A model generated the notes under the pieces. That model was given only the letters and a program-made list of their open reading frames with translations. It did not search any database and was not told where the DNA came from. Source: Mycobacterium persicum (lineage in GTDB: Bacteria > Actinomycetota > Actinomycetes > Mycobacteriales > Mycobacteriaceae). From it: DNA of 64,000 nucleotides. The position numbers were made by a program, and so were the translations under genes. The stretch spans positions 1 through 64,000 of the forward strand of contig NZ_MVIF01000002.1 in the NCBI RefSeq assembly GCF_002086675.1. The letters are read 5' to 3'. Positions 1 to 8,416 of this stretch are shown here, in pieces (position 1 is the stretch's first letter; the number at the start of each line of letters is the position of its first letter).

Positions 1-911
1 GTGTAGATCGTGGTCGGGAAGGAATTGTCTGGGGTTGCGCCGTACATCTCTATCCCCAGACTTGGGAGGCTGAGCCCGACGAAACGCTCGAACAGTCCTC
101 CGTTGGGGTTCATCGGATTACCGACCAACGTGAAGGTCAAATTGTTGAAGTACGGGCTCCCGGCGGCCCCCGAGTTGGTGGGATTGAGCGCCCGCATTAC
201 CAGTGAAGAGATCATGGCGCTCTGCGATTCGCCCGACACGTTGACAGTGTTTCCGCTCGTCAGCAGCCCTGCATAGGGAGGATTAGTGCCGACGAGGGTA
301 TTGGTCAGGATGGTGACGCCCTGGGCCACCGACACGTTGAGGGGCAAGGTCTTGACACCGGTGTCGATATAGAATCCCTCCGGTGTGAAAAGGCTCTGCA
401 CGAGGGCCGGATCGACCGGGAAAATGGGCGCGATGTATTTCGAGACAATGTTGTTGACATAGTCAATCGAAGGAATCGGGTTCCCGCTGCCACCCATGAC
501 CAGGGTGTTCACCGCTGCCGCCGCTGGAACCGCGGACGTCAGGGCGCCAGGAGCGCCGGGCGCGATGCCGCCCAGCAGCACGCGCACGGGTGCGCTGATG
601 GTGGCCAGCGCCTCCGACACCGCGGCGGCGTTGGCGGCCTCGGCCTGTGCGTAGGAGCTCGCCGCGGTGGCCAACGCCTGGGCGAACGCATCGTGAAACG
701 CGCCAGCTTGCGTCATGACGGCTTGGCATTCCTGGCCATATGCGCGGAACAGGCTTGCGATCAGCTCCGATACCTCGTCGCGCGCCGCGGCTATCACCCC
801 GGTCGTCGAGGCCGCCGTGGCGGCGTTGGCCGCGCCGATCGCCGAGCGGATCTGCGCCACTTCGGCCGCAGCAGTCGCCACGATGTCGGGCTGCGTGAGC
901 ATGGAGGTCAT
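1..911 (-). CDS. PE family protein with C-terminal PE-PPE serine-hydrolase domain (3' end missing)
   Basis: The gene starts at an ATG at 911 and runs off the left edge, leaving about 303 residues. The N-terminus (MTSMLTQPDIVATAAAEV) is a typical PE domain of about 90 residues, the export signal for type VII (ESX-5) secretion. The following sequence fits the PE-PPE domain: a GESQS pentapeptide at residues 227-231 matches the GxSxS nucleophile motif, with Ser229 as the candidate nucleophile. Family members are lipases or esterases of the cell surface. The rest of the catalytic triad would lie beyond the edge and cannot be checked. The gene is separated from the CoA ligase gene by about 120 bp and is probably not part of that operon. 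Confidence 0.85.
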   Translation of the reverse strand, partial: MTSMLTQPDIVATAAAEVAQIRSAIGAANAATAASTTGVIAAARDEVSELIASLFRAYGQECQAVMTQAGAFHDAFAQALATAASSYAQAEAANAAAVSEALATISAPVRVLLGGIAPGAPGALTSAVPAAAAVNTLVMGGSGNPIPSIDYVNNIVSKYIAPIFPVDPALVQSLFTPEGFYIDTGVKTLPLNVSVAQGVTILTNTLVGTNPPYAGLLTSGNTVNVSGESQSAMISSLVMRALNPTNSGAAGSPYFNNLTFTLVGNPMNPNGGLFERFVGLSLPSLGIEMYGATPDNSFPTTIY

Positions 912-1034
912 CGGACCGTCCTCCTCTACGGTGAGGGCCGGGAGGGAGCTACCAGTGAGCGTAGAGCGGTCTCACCGGCGTGTCCGGCGTTTACGCTTCC
1001 GCATTTCCGCACCGCACGTCCCCGTTTGCGAAGC

Positions 1035-2525
1035 TCAGCCGCCCCGCGCGGCGATCATGGCCGAGCGATTGACCTTGGTTGCCGCCGTGCGGGGAATCCG
1101 ATCGACGAATTCCACTGTCTTGGGCACTTTGTACGGCGCAAGCCGGTTCTTGGCGTACTCGATCACCTGTTGTTCGGTCAGCGGCGCCGCCGCTTGCACC
1201 ACGGCATGGACCCGGCGTCCCCAGTGCGGGTCCGAGATGCCGATGACCACGACGTCGGCGACATCGGGGTGGCCGGCAAGTGCGGACTCGACCTCTGCCG
1301 GAAAGACGTTGGCGCCGCCGGTGATGATCATGTCGGCGCGACGGTCGGTGATGTAGAGGTAGCCGTCGGTGTCTAAGTGACCGATGTCGCCGGCCGACCG
1401 AAACCCGTCTTCGGTCGACGGAAGTGGCGGCGCGCCACCGAGATAGCGGTATCCCGCACTCATCGGCGCGCGCAGGTAGACCTCGCCTTGTTCGCCGGGG
1501 GGCAGCGGCTGCTGTTCGGCGTCCAGGATCCGGATCTCGGTGTCGCGGAAGCCGCGGCCGACGCTGCCCGGATGCGTCAGCCATTCGTCGCCGCGCAACG
1601 CGGTGAGCCCGAGATTTTCGGTCATGCCGTAGGCCATCACAATCCGTTCCGGGCTCAGTAGCTCGAACCAGGTGTGCAGCAGCGTCGGCGGCATCACGGC
1701 GGCGCCCTGCAAGATGAAGGAGATGCTGGACAAGTCGCGCCGACCGATGTCGGGCACTGCGGCGATGCGCTTGAGCATGGTCGGGGTGGCGGTGAAGTTG
1801 GTGACCCGGTACTGCTCGACGGTGTCGACAACCGTTGCGGCATCGAACTTTTCCAATACCACCAATTGGTCGCCGCCCAACAGGAAATGCAGGGTGGCAA
1901 AGCCGTTGGTGTGGTACATCGGCGCGGGCACCAGGATGGTCTGCGGCTGGGCCACCGGCGTCCAGGCTGCCAAGAACGGCTCGCTGTGCTGAGGCGTCCA
2001 CAGCGACGGCGCCAGGTTGAGGATCACCTTGGGAACGCCGGTTGACCCGCTGCTGCAAATCCCGTGGGCGGTGGGTGAAACAGCTTCGGGCAGTGGGCTT
2101 TCCGGTTCGACGGTGGCGCGCACGTCCAGCTCCCACCGGCTTTTCTCGTCGACCACGACGGCGGCGTCGATCACGTCCAGCACCCGGTTCCGCTCCCACT
2201 CGGGTAGGTCCCAGTGCATGGGAACCGGCACCGCGCCGATCTTCCAGCAGCCCAAGATGGTCAGTATGAGGTGCACGGAGTTGGGGATCGCGATGGCGAC
2301 CAGAGAACCTATCTGGGCGCCACTGGCGTCCAGCGCCCGCGCCCATTGATTGGCACGGGCGTCGAGTTCGGCGAAGGTCAGCGTGCGGGTGCTGCCGTCG
2401 GGCGCCACGGTGGTCAGGGCCGCTTCGTCGCTTTTTTGCTCGGCCAGCTCCTGCAACCTGGTCCCGAACGGGATGCCGTCGGCCAGCGGATTGGGGGTGA
2501 CCGAGGATTCGATGGGACGGCTCAT
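1035..2525 (-). CDS. Acyl-CoA synthetase (FadD-type, ANL superfamily)
   Basis: This 496-residue enzyme should activate a carboxylic acid to its CoA thioester through an acyl-adenylate. Seen in the sequence: the AMP-binding P-loop SSGSTGVPK at 158-166, a YGMTEN motif near residue 310, a GDIGHLDTDGYLYITDR hinge region, and the catalytic lysine near residue 484 (PRTAATK). It is the last gene of a five-gene minus-strand operon; its ATG overlaps the stop of the upstream dehydrogenase by 4 bp. The neighbouring dehydrogenases imply that its product enters beta-oxidation. The short, fairly divergent sequence resembles steroid or aromatic acid-CoA ligases more than long-chain FadDs, but the substrate is unknown. 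Confidence 0.88.
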   Translation of the reverse strand: MSRPIESSVTPNPLADGIPFGTRLQELAEQKSDEAALTTVAPDGSTRTLTFAELDARANQWARALDASGAQIGSLVAIAIPNSVHLILTILGCWKIGAVPVPMHWDLPEWERNRVLDVIDAAVVVDEKSRWELDVRATVEPESPLPEAVSPTAHGICSSGSTGVPKVILNLAPSLWTPQHSEPFLAAWTPVAQPQTILVPAPMYHTNGFATLHFLLGGDQLVVLEKFDAATVVDTVEQYRVTNFTATPTMLKRIAAVPDIGRRDLSSISFILQGAAVMPPTLLHTWFELLSPERIVMAYGMTENLGLTALRGDEWLTHPGSVGRGFRDTEIRILDAEQQPLPPGEQGEVYLRAPMSAGYRYLGGAPPLPSTEDGFRSAGDIGHLDTDGYLYITDRRADMIITGGANVFPAEVESALAGHPDVADVVVIGISDPHWGRRVHAVVQAAAPLTEQQVIEYAKNRLAPYKVPKTVEFVDRIPRTAATKVNRSAMIAARGG

Positions 2526-3457
2526 GCGGGTACCGGCCCGACGAAGAGTGTCTCCAGATAGCCATCACGGACATCGGAGATCAGGCGGCGGCTCAGTGCT
2601 TCGGTTCCCAACGGCAGCCGGATCAGCGGTTGGGTGTGCCGGTCCAGCACGCTGACGTCGGACTCGTCGCAGAAGCCCAGCGCGCCGAGCAGTTGGTGCG
2701 ACGTGCGCAGCACCTGCCGCGCGGTGTCGGCGGCCTTCAGCCGCAGCGCCAATGCGTCAGCCGAACCCACTTGCACCGCAGCCGATTGCGATCGGCTCAG
2801 GGTGTACTTGGCGAGTTCGAAAAGCCCGCGGACCGCGACGGACGCGTCGGCGACGGCAAACCTGACGGCCTGGAAATCGGCCAGCGGCCTGCCGAACTGA
2901 ACCCGGCTCCGCACGTGGCCGGTGGCGATGTCCAACGACTGCTGCGCCGCTCCCAGCAGCCGCCATGATCCCAGCACAAGATGAAGGTTAATGTCGGCGG
3001 CCGAAACGGTGCCATCGGGCGCTCCCAAGGCCGCCGGCACCAGAAACGGCCCCAGTTTGGCCGCGGTGCGCACCGCGGGTTGCACGGGATAACGAGTGCC
3101 GTCGAGGTCGGTGGCGATCCAGTCGCCGGGTAAGTCGCCGTGATCGACGCGGGGTGCTTGCGGATTCACCAGAGCCAGGCGAGCGCCGTCGATTGCCAGC
3201 AATTCTTCGACGAGTGGGTAGGGCAGCGCGGCGGCGCCGGCGGCCCGGCACAGCACCGCGGCGGCCAGCAGATCATCGGATGCGGATCGCACATCCAGCT
3301 CGAATGCGCCCAGCTGCACCAGCGCCTCGCGTGCCGCGTGCCGAACGCTGTCGTCGGTTTCGGCCCGCAGCGCCGCCGCCGGCCCGCCCAGCCGCGCTAG
3401 GCGCTTGACCGCGACCACGGCGAAGTCGGTAATATCTTGCGGCAGTTCGGTATTCAC
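2522..3457 (-). CDS. Acyl-CoA dehydrogenase, small subunit type
   Basis: A 311-residue FadE-like protein. The C-terminal half has the acyl-CoA dehydrogenase helical signature (HVRSRVQFGRPLADFQAVRF, then an SHQLLGALGF segment). The N-terminal part is short and weakly conserved. Actinobacterial steroid-degradation dehydrogenases of this kind work as alpha2beta2 heterotetramers in which a short and a full-length subunit each complete the other's FAD site. The full-length partner is most likely the 388-residue protein encoded immediately upstream, whose stop overlaps this start by 4 bp. Probable role: alpha,beta-desaturation of the CoA ester made by the adjacent ligase. Confidence 0.85.
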   Translation of the reverse strand: MNTELPQDITDFAVVAVKRLARLGGPAAALRAETDDSVRHAAREALVQLGAFELDVRSASDDLLAAAVLCRAAGAAALPYPLVEELLAIDGARLALVNPQAPRVDHGDLPGDWIATDLDGTRYPVQPAVRTAAKLGPFLVPAALGAPDGTVSAADINLHLVLGSWRLLGAAQQSLDIATGHVRSRVQFGRPLADFQAVRFAVADASVAVRGLFELAKYTLSRSQSAAVQVGSADALALRLKAADTARQVLRTSHQLLGALGFCDESDVSVLDRHTQPLIRLPLGTEALSRRLISDVRDGYLETLFVGPVPA

Positions 3458-4620
3458 CGGTGTTCCCCCAACACGTCACGTGCTACCAGCATTCGCTGTA
3501 CTTCGATGGTGCCCGACGCCACGGTGGCCGCCTGCGCGTAACGCCAATGATCTTCGATCGCGCCGTGCAGCGGGGCCGTGACGCCGCTGTCCAGCGCTGC
3601 CGGGCCGAGCACGTCGAAAAGCAGCTCGGCGACCTGCTGATCGCAGGTGGTGGTCGCGATACGGGCGGCACTGGCCGCCGCACCCGCCTGCGGGTCGTCC
3701 TGCAGCGACACCGCCCGATAGGCCAGTAATCTGGCCACCCGCAGGTCGACGAGCGCCCGAACCCAGCGCACCCGAATCGATTCCGGAAGCCGGTCCCAGT
3801 CGTCGCCGAGTTCGGTGCGCAGCCGGTGCAGCAACGATTCGCAGCGCGCGTACCGGGCGATGCCGACGCGTTCAAAGGCCAGGGCTTCCCGCATCACCCG
3901 CCAACCGTCGCCGGGCTCGCCCAGCACATCGCCTTGGAAGGCCGGCACCCCGTCGAGGAACATCTCGTTGAGGTGATGCGGGCCCAGCATCGACGGAATC
4001 GGCCGGACCGTGATGCCGGGCCGGTCCATCGGGACCAGAAACAGGGTGAGCCGCTTGGATTTAGCAGCATCCGGGTGGGTACAGGCCGCCAGCACACACC
4101 AGGAGGCCATCTGGGCATACGACGTCCACACCTTCTGGCCGGTGATGCGCCAGGTCCGGCCGTCCGGGCCGTCCGGCACGGCGCGGGTGCGCAGCGACGC
4201 GAGGTCGGTGCCCGCCTCCGGCTCGGAAAACCCTTGGCACCACACCACTTCGCCGGCGGCGATCGCCGACAGGTGCTTGGCCTTCTGTTCCGCCGTTCCG
4301 TATCGCATGATGGCCGGGCCGACCCAATTGATACCCATGTACTGCGGGCCGCGCGGCTCGTGGTGGGCCCACATCTCTTCGCGTAGCACGGTCTGTTGCC
4401 AGATCGAACCTCCGCCGCCACCATGTTCTTTCGGCCAGGCCAGCGCCAGCAGCCCTTCGGCGGCAAGGAGTTTGCAGAATGACTCGGTGGTGGCCAGGTC
4501 CTGGGGGTCGTCGGTGCAGGCGCCGAGGAAGCCGGCCGGCACGTGGTTGGCGATCAACTGCCGCAGCCGGGTTCGCAGTTCAGCGCCGTCATCGCCGAGG
4601 TCGTAATCCATCGTCGTCAT
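3454..4620 (-). CDS. Acyl-CoA dehydrogenase, full-length
   Basis: A 388-residue flavoprotein dehydrogenase. Visible signatures are the middle-domain motif GFSEPEAGTDLASLRTRAV, the ITGQKVWTSYAQ segment that contacts FAD and substrate, and the C-terminal GTIEVQRMLVARDVLG motif. Length is normal for the family. It is the third gene of the operon, with 4-bp overlaps at both ends, so translation is probably coupled. It is the likely partner of the following 311-residue short dehydrogenase. Confidence 0.88.
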   Translation of the reverse strand: MTTMDYDLGDDGAELRTRLRQLIANHVPAGFLGACTDDPQDLATTESFCKLLAAEGLLALAWPKEHGGGGGSIWQQTVLREEMWAHHEPRGPQYMGINWVGPAIMRYGTAEQKAKHLSAIAAGEVVWCQGFSEPEAGTDLASLRTRAVPDGPDGRTWRITGQKVWTSYAQMASWCVLAACTHPDAAKSKRLTLFLVPMDRPGITVRPIPSMLGPHHLNEMFLDGVPAFQGDVLGEPGDGWRVMREALAFERVGIARYARCESLLHRLRTELGDDWDRLPESIRVRWVRALVDLRVARLLAYRAVSLQDDPQAGAAASAARIATTTCDQQVAELLFDVLGPAALDSGVTAPLHGAIEDHWRYAQAATVASGTIEVQRMLVARDVLGEHR

Positions 4621-5723
4621 CCTTTCGGCAGCCCGAGCAGCCGCTCGGCGATGATGTTGCGCTGGACCTCGGATGTTCCGCCGTAGATGGTCGCGGCAAG
4701 GGCGTCCTGGCGTTCGAAGAGCAGGCCGGCGTCACCGGTCGAAGCCGGACCGGCGGCCACCGCGCTCAGTTCCCAAACCCGTTGTAAGGTAACCGATCCA
4801 AGCAACTTGAGGATATCGGCCTCCGGGCTGGGCCGGCCGGCGAGTTCGTTGCTCAGGGCACGGTAGCCGGTGGCCCGCAGCGCCGCGGCGTCGGCCAGTA
4901 GCGAGCCCAGCTCGGCGTAGACGTCGGGGTCGCGGGTGCCCCGTACCGAGTCGAGGCCGCGCTTGACCTCGACCCAGTTCATGATCCAGATCATCTGGCG
5001 CTCATGATGCAACGACGCCAACGCCACGTTCCAGCCGCCGTTGCACGGACCCAGCAGGTTGTCGACGGGCACTCCGACCTCGTCGAGGAAGACCTCACAG
5101 AACGTCTCGTCGGACGCCGACGCCATCCGGATGGGTTCGATCCGCACGCCGGGGGAGTGCAGGTCGAGAATGAGGCAGGAGATGCCGCGGTGTTTCGGCG
5201 CATCCGGGTCGGTGCGGGCATACAGGGTGCACCACCGCGACTCGTGGGCCTGCGTGGTCCAGATCTTGTGGCCGTTGACCCGGAACAGGTCTCCGTCGCG
5301 CTCGGCGCGAGTGCGCAGGCCGGCGAAATCGGATCCGGCTTCCGGTTCGGACATGCCCAGCGCCCACCACTCGTCACCGCGCAGCAGCGGAACCAGCAGC
5401 CGGTCGATCTGCTCGGGTGTGCCGAATTGGCGGATCCCGGGTGCGGCGACGTTGGGTCCGGCGATGTTGGGCAGTTTGGGGGCAGAGCGCAGCGCGGCCT
5501 CGATCCGGATTTCCATGGCGTCGCGCAGGCTCAGCGAACGCCCACCGTGCTGGCGGGGCCAGGTGGGTTGGATCCACCCCGCCTCGAAGGCGGCCCGCTG
5601 ATACTCGCGTCGCAACCCAATGTCCCAGCGGTACTGGCGATATCGCTGGTAGTAGTCGCCGGGCAGGAAGTCGGTCAGCCACTCGGCGAACTCTTCGACG
5701 TGTGCCGTCATGGGGGCCGTCAT
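4617..5723 (-). CDS. Acyl-CoA dehydrogenase, full-length (second)
   Basis: A 368-residue acyl-CoA dehydrogenase. It has the GMSEPEAGSDFAGLRTRAE motif, VNGHKIWTTQAHES and the C-terminal GGTSEVQRNIIAERLLGLP signature. The open frame extends far upstream, but the first 320 codons of that extension lie antisense-like inside the preceding gene. The ATG at 5723, which overlaps the upstream stop as ATGA, is the sensible start; a second ATG follows four codons later. Context pairs it with the upstream 347-residue short dehydrogenase, making two long/short pairs in one operon. Confidence 0.87.
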   Translation of the reverse strand: MTAPMTAHVEEFAEWLTDFLPGDYYQRYRQYRWDIGLRREYQRAAFEAGWIQPTWPRQHGGRSLSLRDAMEIRIEAALRSAPKLPNIAGPNVAAPGIRQFGTPEQIDRLLVPLLRGDEWWALGMSEPEAGSDFAGLRTRAERDGDLFRVNGHKIWTTQAHESRWCTLYARTDPDAPKHRGISCLILDLHSPGVRIEPIRMASASDETFCEVFLDEVGVPVDNLLGPCNGGWNVALASLHHERQMIWIMNWVEVKRGLDSVRGTRDPDVYAELGSLLADAAALRATGYRALSNELAGRPSPEADILKLLGSVTLQRVWELSAVAAGPASTGDAGLLFERQDALAATIYGGTSEVQRNIIAERLLGLPKG

Positions 5724-6763
5724 GACGCGCCGCCGGCGAAGCGTCGGCCCACCTCGTGGTACAGCGCGCGGCTGTCGCCCAGCATCGCCGCGCCCTGCCA
5801 GGCGTGCCGGACATAGAGGTGGATGTCGTGTTCCCAGGTCTGGGCCAGCGCGCCGTGCACCTGGACGGCGGTGCGCGCGCAGCGGGTCGCGGCCTCGCCG
5901 GCGGCTGCCTTGGCCAGCGCCGCTGTGGTCCAGTCGGGGTCGGCCGCCGCCGCGTAGGTGAGGCTGCGGGCACGCTCGACGCTGACGTAGTTGTCGGCCA
6001 GCGCGTGCTTGATCGCCTGGAATGCGCCGATCGGCTTGCCGAACTGACGGCGGGCCTTGGCGTGTTCGACGGCGCGATGCAGGACCGCGCTCGCCACTCC
6101 GACCAGGTCGGCGGCAGCGGCGATCAGCGGTGCGGTCAATGCCGATTTGGCGCTGGCGACCGGCGCGGTGGCCATCGCGGCGGTGTCGATTTCGACATCG
6201 GCGACGGGTTGTGCCGGGTCGGTCGACTCGCCGGCCCGGATGACCACGCCGTCGCCGGCGCGCGCGACCGCGGCCACCAAGCCCTGGTCCGATGTCGCCA
6301 GCGTGACGATCAACTCGGCCCGGACCAGATTGGGCACCGCGACGGCATGTCCGCGCAGGCGTCCGTGCTGCAGCGTCATGGGTGGCCGCGGCAGCCGGTG
6401 TCCGGGGGAGTGGACGGCCAGGGTTGCCGCCGCGCCGCCGGCGATCTCGGCCAGCACATCGTCGAGACGGCAGGCCCGCAACACGCCCGCGGCCAGGCCG
6501 ACGCTGCTCAGCAGCGGGATCGGGGCGATGGCCGCACCGCATTCCTGCAGAACCAGTACCAGCTCGAGGGGGCCGAAATCGCCGGACGGATCGGCTATGG
6601 CGAGTTCGGTCCAGCCGAGATCGACGACGGTCTTCCACAGCGTGCGCCAACGCTCGGGATCGGTGATTGCCTGCCGGGCGGCCTCGGGTGGGCACTCGGC
6701 GCGCAGGATGTCGCGCACGGTGTCGCGCAGCGCCAACTGCTCTGAAGTCAGACCGACATCCAT
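5720..6763 (-). CDS. Acyl-CoA dehydrogenase, small subunit type (first gene of operon)
   Basis: A 347-residue FadE-like protein starting MDVGLTSEQLALRDTVRDIL. The ATG at 6763 follows an AGGGG ribosome-binding site by about 6 bp. The C-terminal half carries the family signature HAKARRQFGKPIGAFQAIKH and a VQVHGALAQTWEHDIHLYVR segment that ends the flavin domain. It leads the five-gene operon that ends with the CoA ligase, and it is divergent from the LLM oxidoreductase gene. The intergenic region holds one copy of the AT-rich motif shared across this cluster. It probably forms a heteromeric enzyme with the next gene's product. Confidence 0.87.
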   Translation of the reverse strand: MDVGLTSEQLALRDTVRDILRAECPPEAARQAITDPERWRTLWKTVVDLGWTELAIADPSGDFGPLELVLVLQECGAAIAPIPLLSSVGLAAGVLRACRLDDVLAEIAGGAAATLAVHSPGHRLPRPPMTLQHGRLRGHAVAVPNLVRAELIVTLATSDQGLVAAVARAGDGVVIRAGESTDPAQPVADVEIDTAAMATAPVASAKSALTAPLIAAAADLVGVASAVLHRAVEHAKARRQFGKPIGAFQAIKHALADNYVSVERARSLTYAAAADPDWTTAALAKAAAGEAATRCARTAVQVHGALAQTWEHDIHLYVRHAWQGAAMLGDSRALYHEVGRRFAGGAS

Positions 6764-6770
6764 AACACCC

Positions 6771-6788
6771 CTAACATAATAAAAATAG
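6771..6788 (+). promoter_or_regulatory. Shared AT-rich motif, copy A (putative operator)
   Basis: The 18-mer CTAACATAATAAAAATAG lies between the divergent dehydrogenase operon (start 6763) and the LLM gene (start 6836). It matches copies at 17687 and 23457 under the consensus CTAASATARYAAAAAWRG. Such AT-rich identity in a high-GC genome, placed between divergent operons of one putative pathway, suggests a common transcription-factor site or promoter element. The regulator is inferred, not shown. Confidence 0.5.
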
Positions 6789-6835
6789 TAAACTAGGCGA
6801 CCCGGCGCAATCGCGCAGGACGCTGTGGGACAGGC

Positions 6836-7729
6836 ATGGGTGGACGTATGGTCGAGTGGTATCTGTTCCTGCCCCAGGTGCGGTTGCCGGTAGCAGATTT
6901 TGTGGAGCGGGCGCGGGTCGCCGAGGGCAGTGGGTTTGACGGTGTGGCGTTCATCGATCATCTCGAGGCTCCTGGGCAGCCCGCTGAAAACATCTGGGAG
7001 GCAATGACCGTCGCTACCTGGGTGGCGGCCAAGACGCAGCGGCTGCGCATCGGCCACCTGGTGCTCTGCGACGCGTTCCGGCATCCAGCCGTTCTGGCCA
7101 AACAGGCCGTAACGCTGTCAGCGGCGTCGGATGGCAGGTTCGAGCTCGGGATCGGCTCGGGATCCTGGCCCGCGGAGTTCGCCAGATTCGATGTCGGTCA
7201 GCAGGATCCGGTTGCCCGGGTCGAACAACTGCAGCACCACCTAGCGCTGATCACGCAGTACTGGGCGGACGAGGACAAAGCTCAATCGCCCAGACCGGTG
7301 GGTCCGATACCGCTGATCTTGGGCGGCAGCGGGCGCCGGATGATGGAACTGGTTCGCAAATACGCGGATTGGTGGAATCTGCAGGCCAACCACCTCGACC
7401 GGTTGCCTCGCCTGGCCCCGGCCGCGGGATCGGCCCGTATCTCCGTGCAGCAGATGGTGGGTTTTGCCCGGGCGGGAGCCGATCCGGATGCGGTACGCCA
7501 GGTGAGCGTCCGGCGATTCGGTTATCTGGGGCCTGGGCTGGTGTGCGGTAACGCCGACGAATTGATCGAGCACTTCGTGGGACTGGCCGCGCACCGGGTC
7601 GAGCGCTTCTACGTGTGGTTCGCCGACTTCGCCGCGCCGGATTCGCTGGCCGAGTTTGGCGAATCGGTGATCAAGGGCTTCCCGGAGATCCGGGAGACTT
7701 CAGCGACGCGCGCCGACGGGCCTCGGTAG
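6836..7729 (+). CDS. LLM-class (luciferase-like) F420-dependent oxidoreductase
   Basis: A 297-residue TIM-barrel oxidoreductase of the bacterial luciferase superfamily, which in mycobacteria mostly uses coenzyme F420. Seen: the N-terminal beta-strand (VEWYLFLPQVRLP), the GFDGVAFIDHLE segment, TQRLRIGHLVLCDAFRHPA, and GRFELGIGSGSW near residue 100, which matches the family's cofactor loop. ATG 6836 has GGGA five bases upstream. An alternative ATG lies at 6848 but leaves too short a ribosome-binding spacer. The gene is divergent from the dehydrogenase operon, and its 3' end overlaps the converging SDR gene by 59 bp. The substrate is unknown. Confidence 0.85.
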   Translation: MGGRMVEWYLFLPQVRLPVADFVERARVAEGSGFDGVAFIDHLEAPGQPAENIWEAMTVATWVAAKTQRLRIGHLVLCDAFRHPAVLAKQAVTLSAASDGRFELGIGSGSWPAEFARFDVGQQDPVARVEQLQHHLALITQYWADEDKAQSPRPVGPIPLILGGSGRRMMELVRKYADWWNLQANHLDRLPRLAPAAGSARISVQQMVGFARAGADPDAVRQVSVRRFGYLGPGLVCGNADELIEHFVGLAAHRVERFYVWFADFAAPDSLAEFGESVIKGFPEIRETSATRADGPR

Positions 7730-8411
7730 GCACCACCGGTGGCCGGGCGAACGGACCGCGCTGCACCGCGCTGAGTCGGATCTCCGGTAGGTCGACAGAC
7801 GAGTCGACGGTATCGAGCCAGGCCACCGTTTCGGCGATGTCGGACACCTGGATCGCATACATCTCGAACGGAACATCCTGCAGCATCTCGGTTTCCACGG
7901 GTCCCGGGGTCACCAGGTGGACGCTGATGCCGTCGCGGTCGACCTCGAGCGCCAGCGCGCGGGCAAACGCGTTCATGCCGGCCTTCGATGCCGAGTACGC
8001 GGTTCGGGCCGGCATCGGCTCGTGCGCGGCCGACGAGGAGATGAAGACCAGCCGTGAACCTGGCCCCATGCGGGGCAGCACCGCGGAGGTCACCACAAAA
8101 CAGGAGTCCAGGTTGGCCGAGATGATCGTGCGCCACTGGTCGAAGGTCTGCTTGCGCGCGTAGGTTCCGCCCAGCGCGCCGGCAGCGTGCACGACCAGGT
8201 CGATGGTGTCGAGTTCGGTTATGGCGGTGGCGAATCCGGCTGGGTCAGTTGCGTCGGCGACAATGTAGCGGGCACCGATATCCTCGGCTGCGGCCCGCAG
8301 TGGGCCCTCCCGTCGCGCCACCAGTACCACGTCGTAGTCGAGCTCGCAAAGCTTGCCGGCGCACCCCTTGCCGATCCCACCGCTGCCGCCGGTGACCAAC
8401 GCGGTTCGCAC
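7671..8411 (-). CDS. Short-chain dehydrogenase/reductase
   Basis: A 246-residue classical SDR. The NAD(P)-binding motif TGGSGGIG is at residues 7-14, the NAG-type motif appears as HAAG near 75, and the catalytic Ser-Tyr-Lys set is ISSS near 125 with Tyr139 and Lys143 (YSASK). The C-terminal 40 residues are basic and low-complexity and are encoded in the region overlapping the LLM gene. It lies 5 bp after the GntR regulator gene and is probably co-transcribed with it. It would oxidise or reduce a hydroxyacyl or alcohol intermediate of the local pathway (inference). Confidence 0.86.
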   Translation of the reverse strand: MRTALVTGGSGGIGKGCAGKLCELDYDVVLVARREGPLRAAAEDIGARYIVADATDPAGFATAITELDTIDLVVHAAGALGGTYARKQTFDQWRTIISANLDSCFVVTSAVLPRMGPGSRLVFISSSAAHEPMPARTAYSASKAGMNAFARALALEVDRDGISVHLVTPGPVETEMLQDVPFEMYAIQVSDIAETVAWLDTVDSSVDLPEIRLSAVQRGPFARPPVVPTEARRRASLKSPGSPGSP

Positions 8412-8416
8412 TGGAA

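Noticed and set aside
991..2574. A 527-codon minus-strand frame over the first CoA ligase
   Set aside because: It is in a different frame from the ligase, which has all ANL motifs. The composition is Arg/His/Gly-rich.
5724..6695. N-terminal extension of the second full-length dehydrogenase by over 300 codons
   Set aside because: The extension lies inside the preceding dehydrogenase gene, is Arg-rich and has no domain. The ATGA overlap at 5723 gives a normal-length protein.
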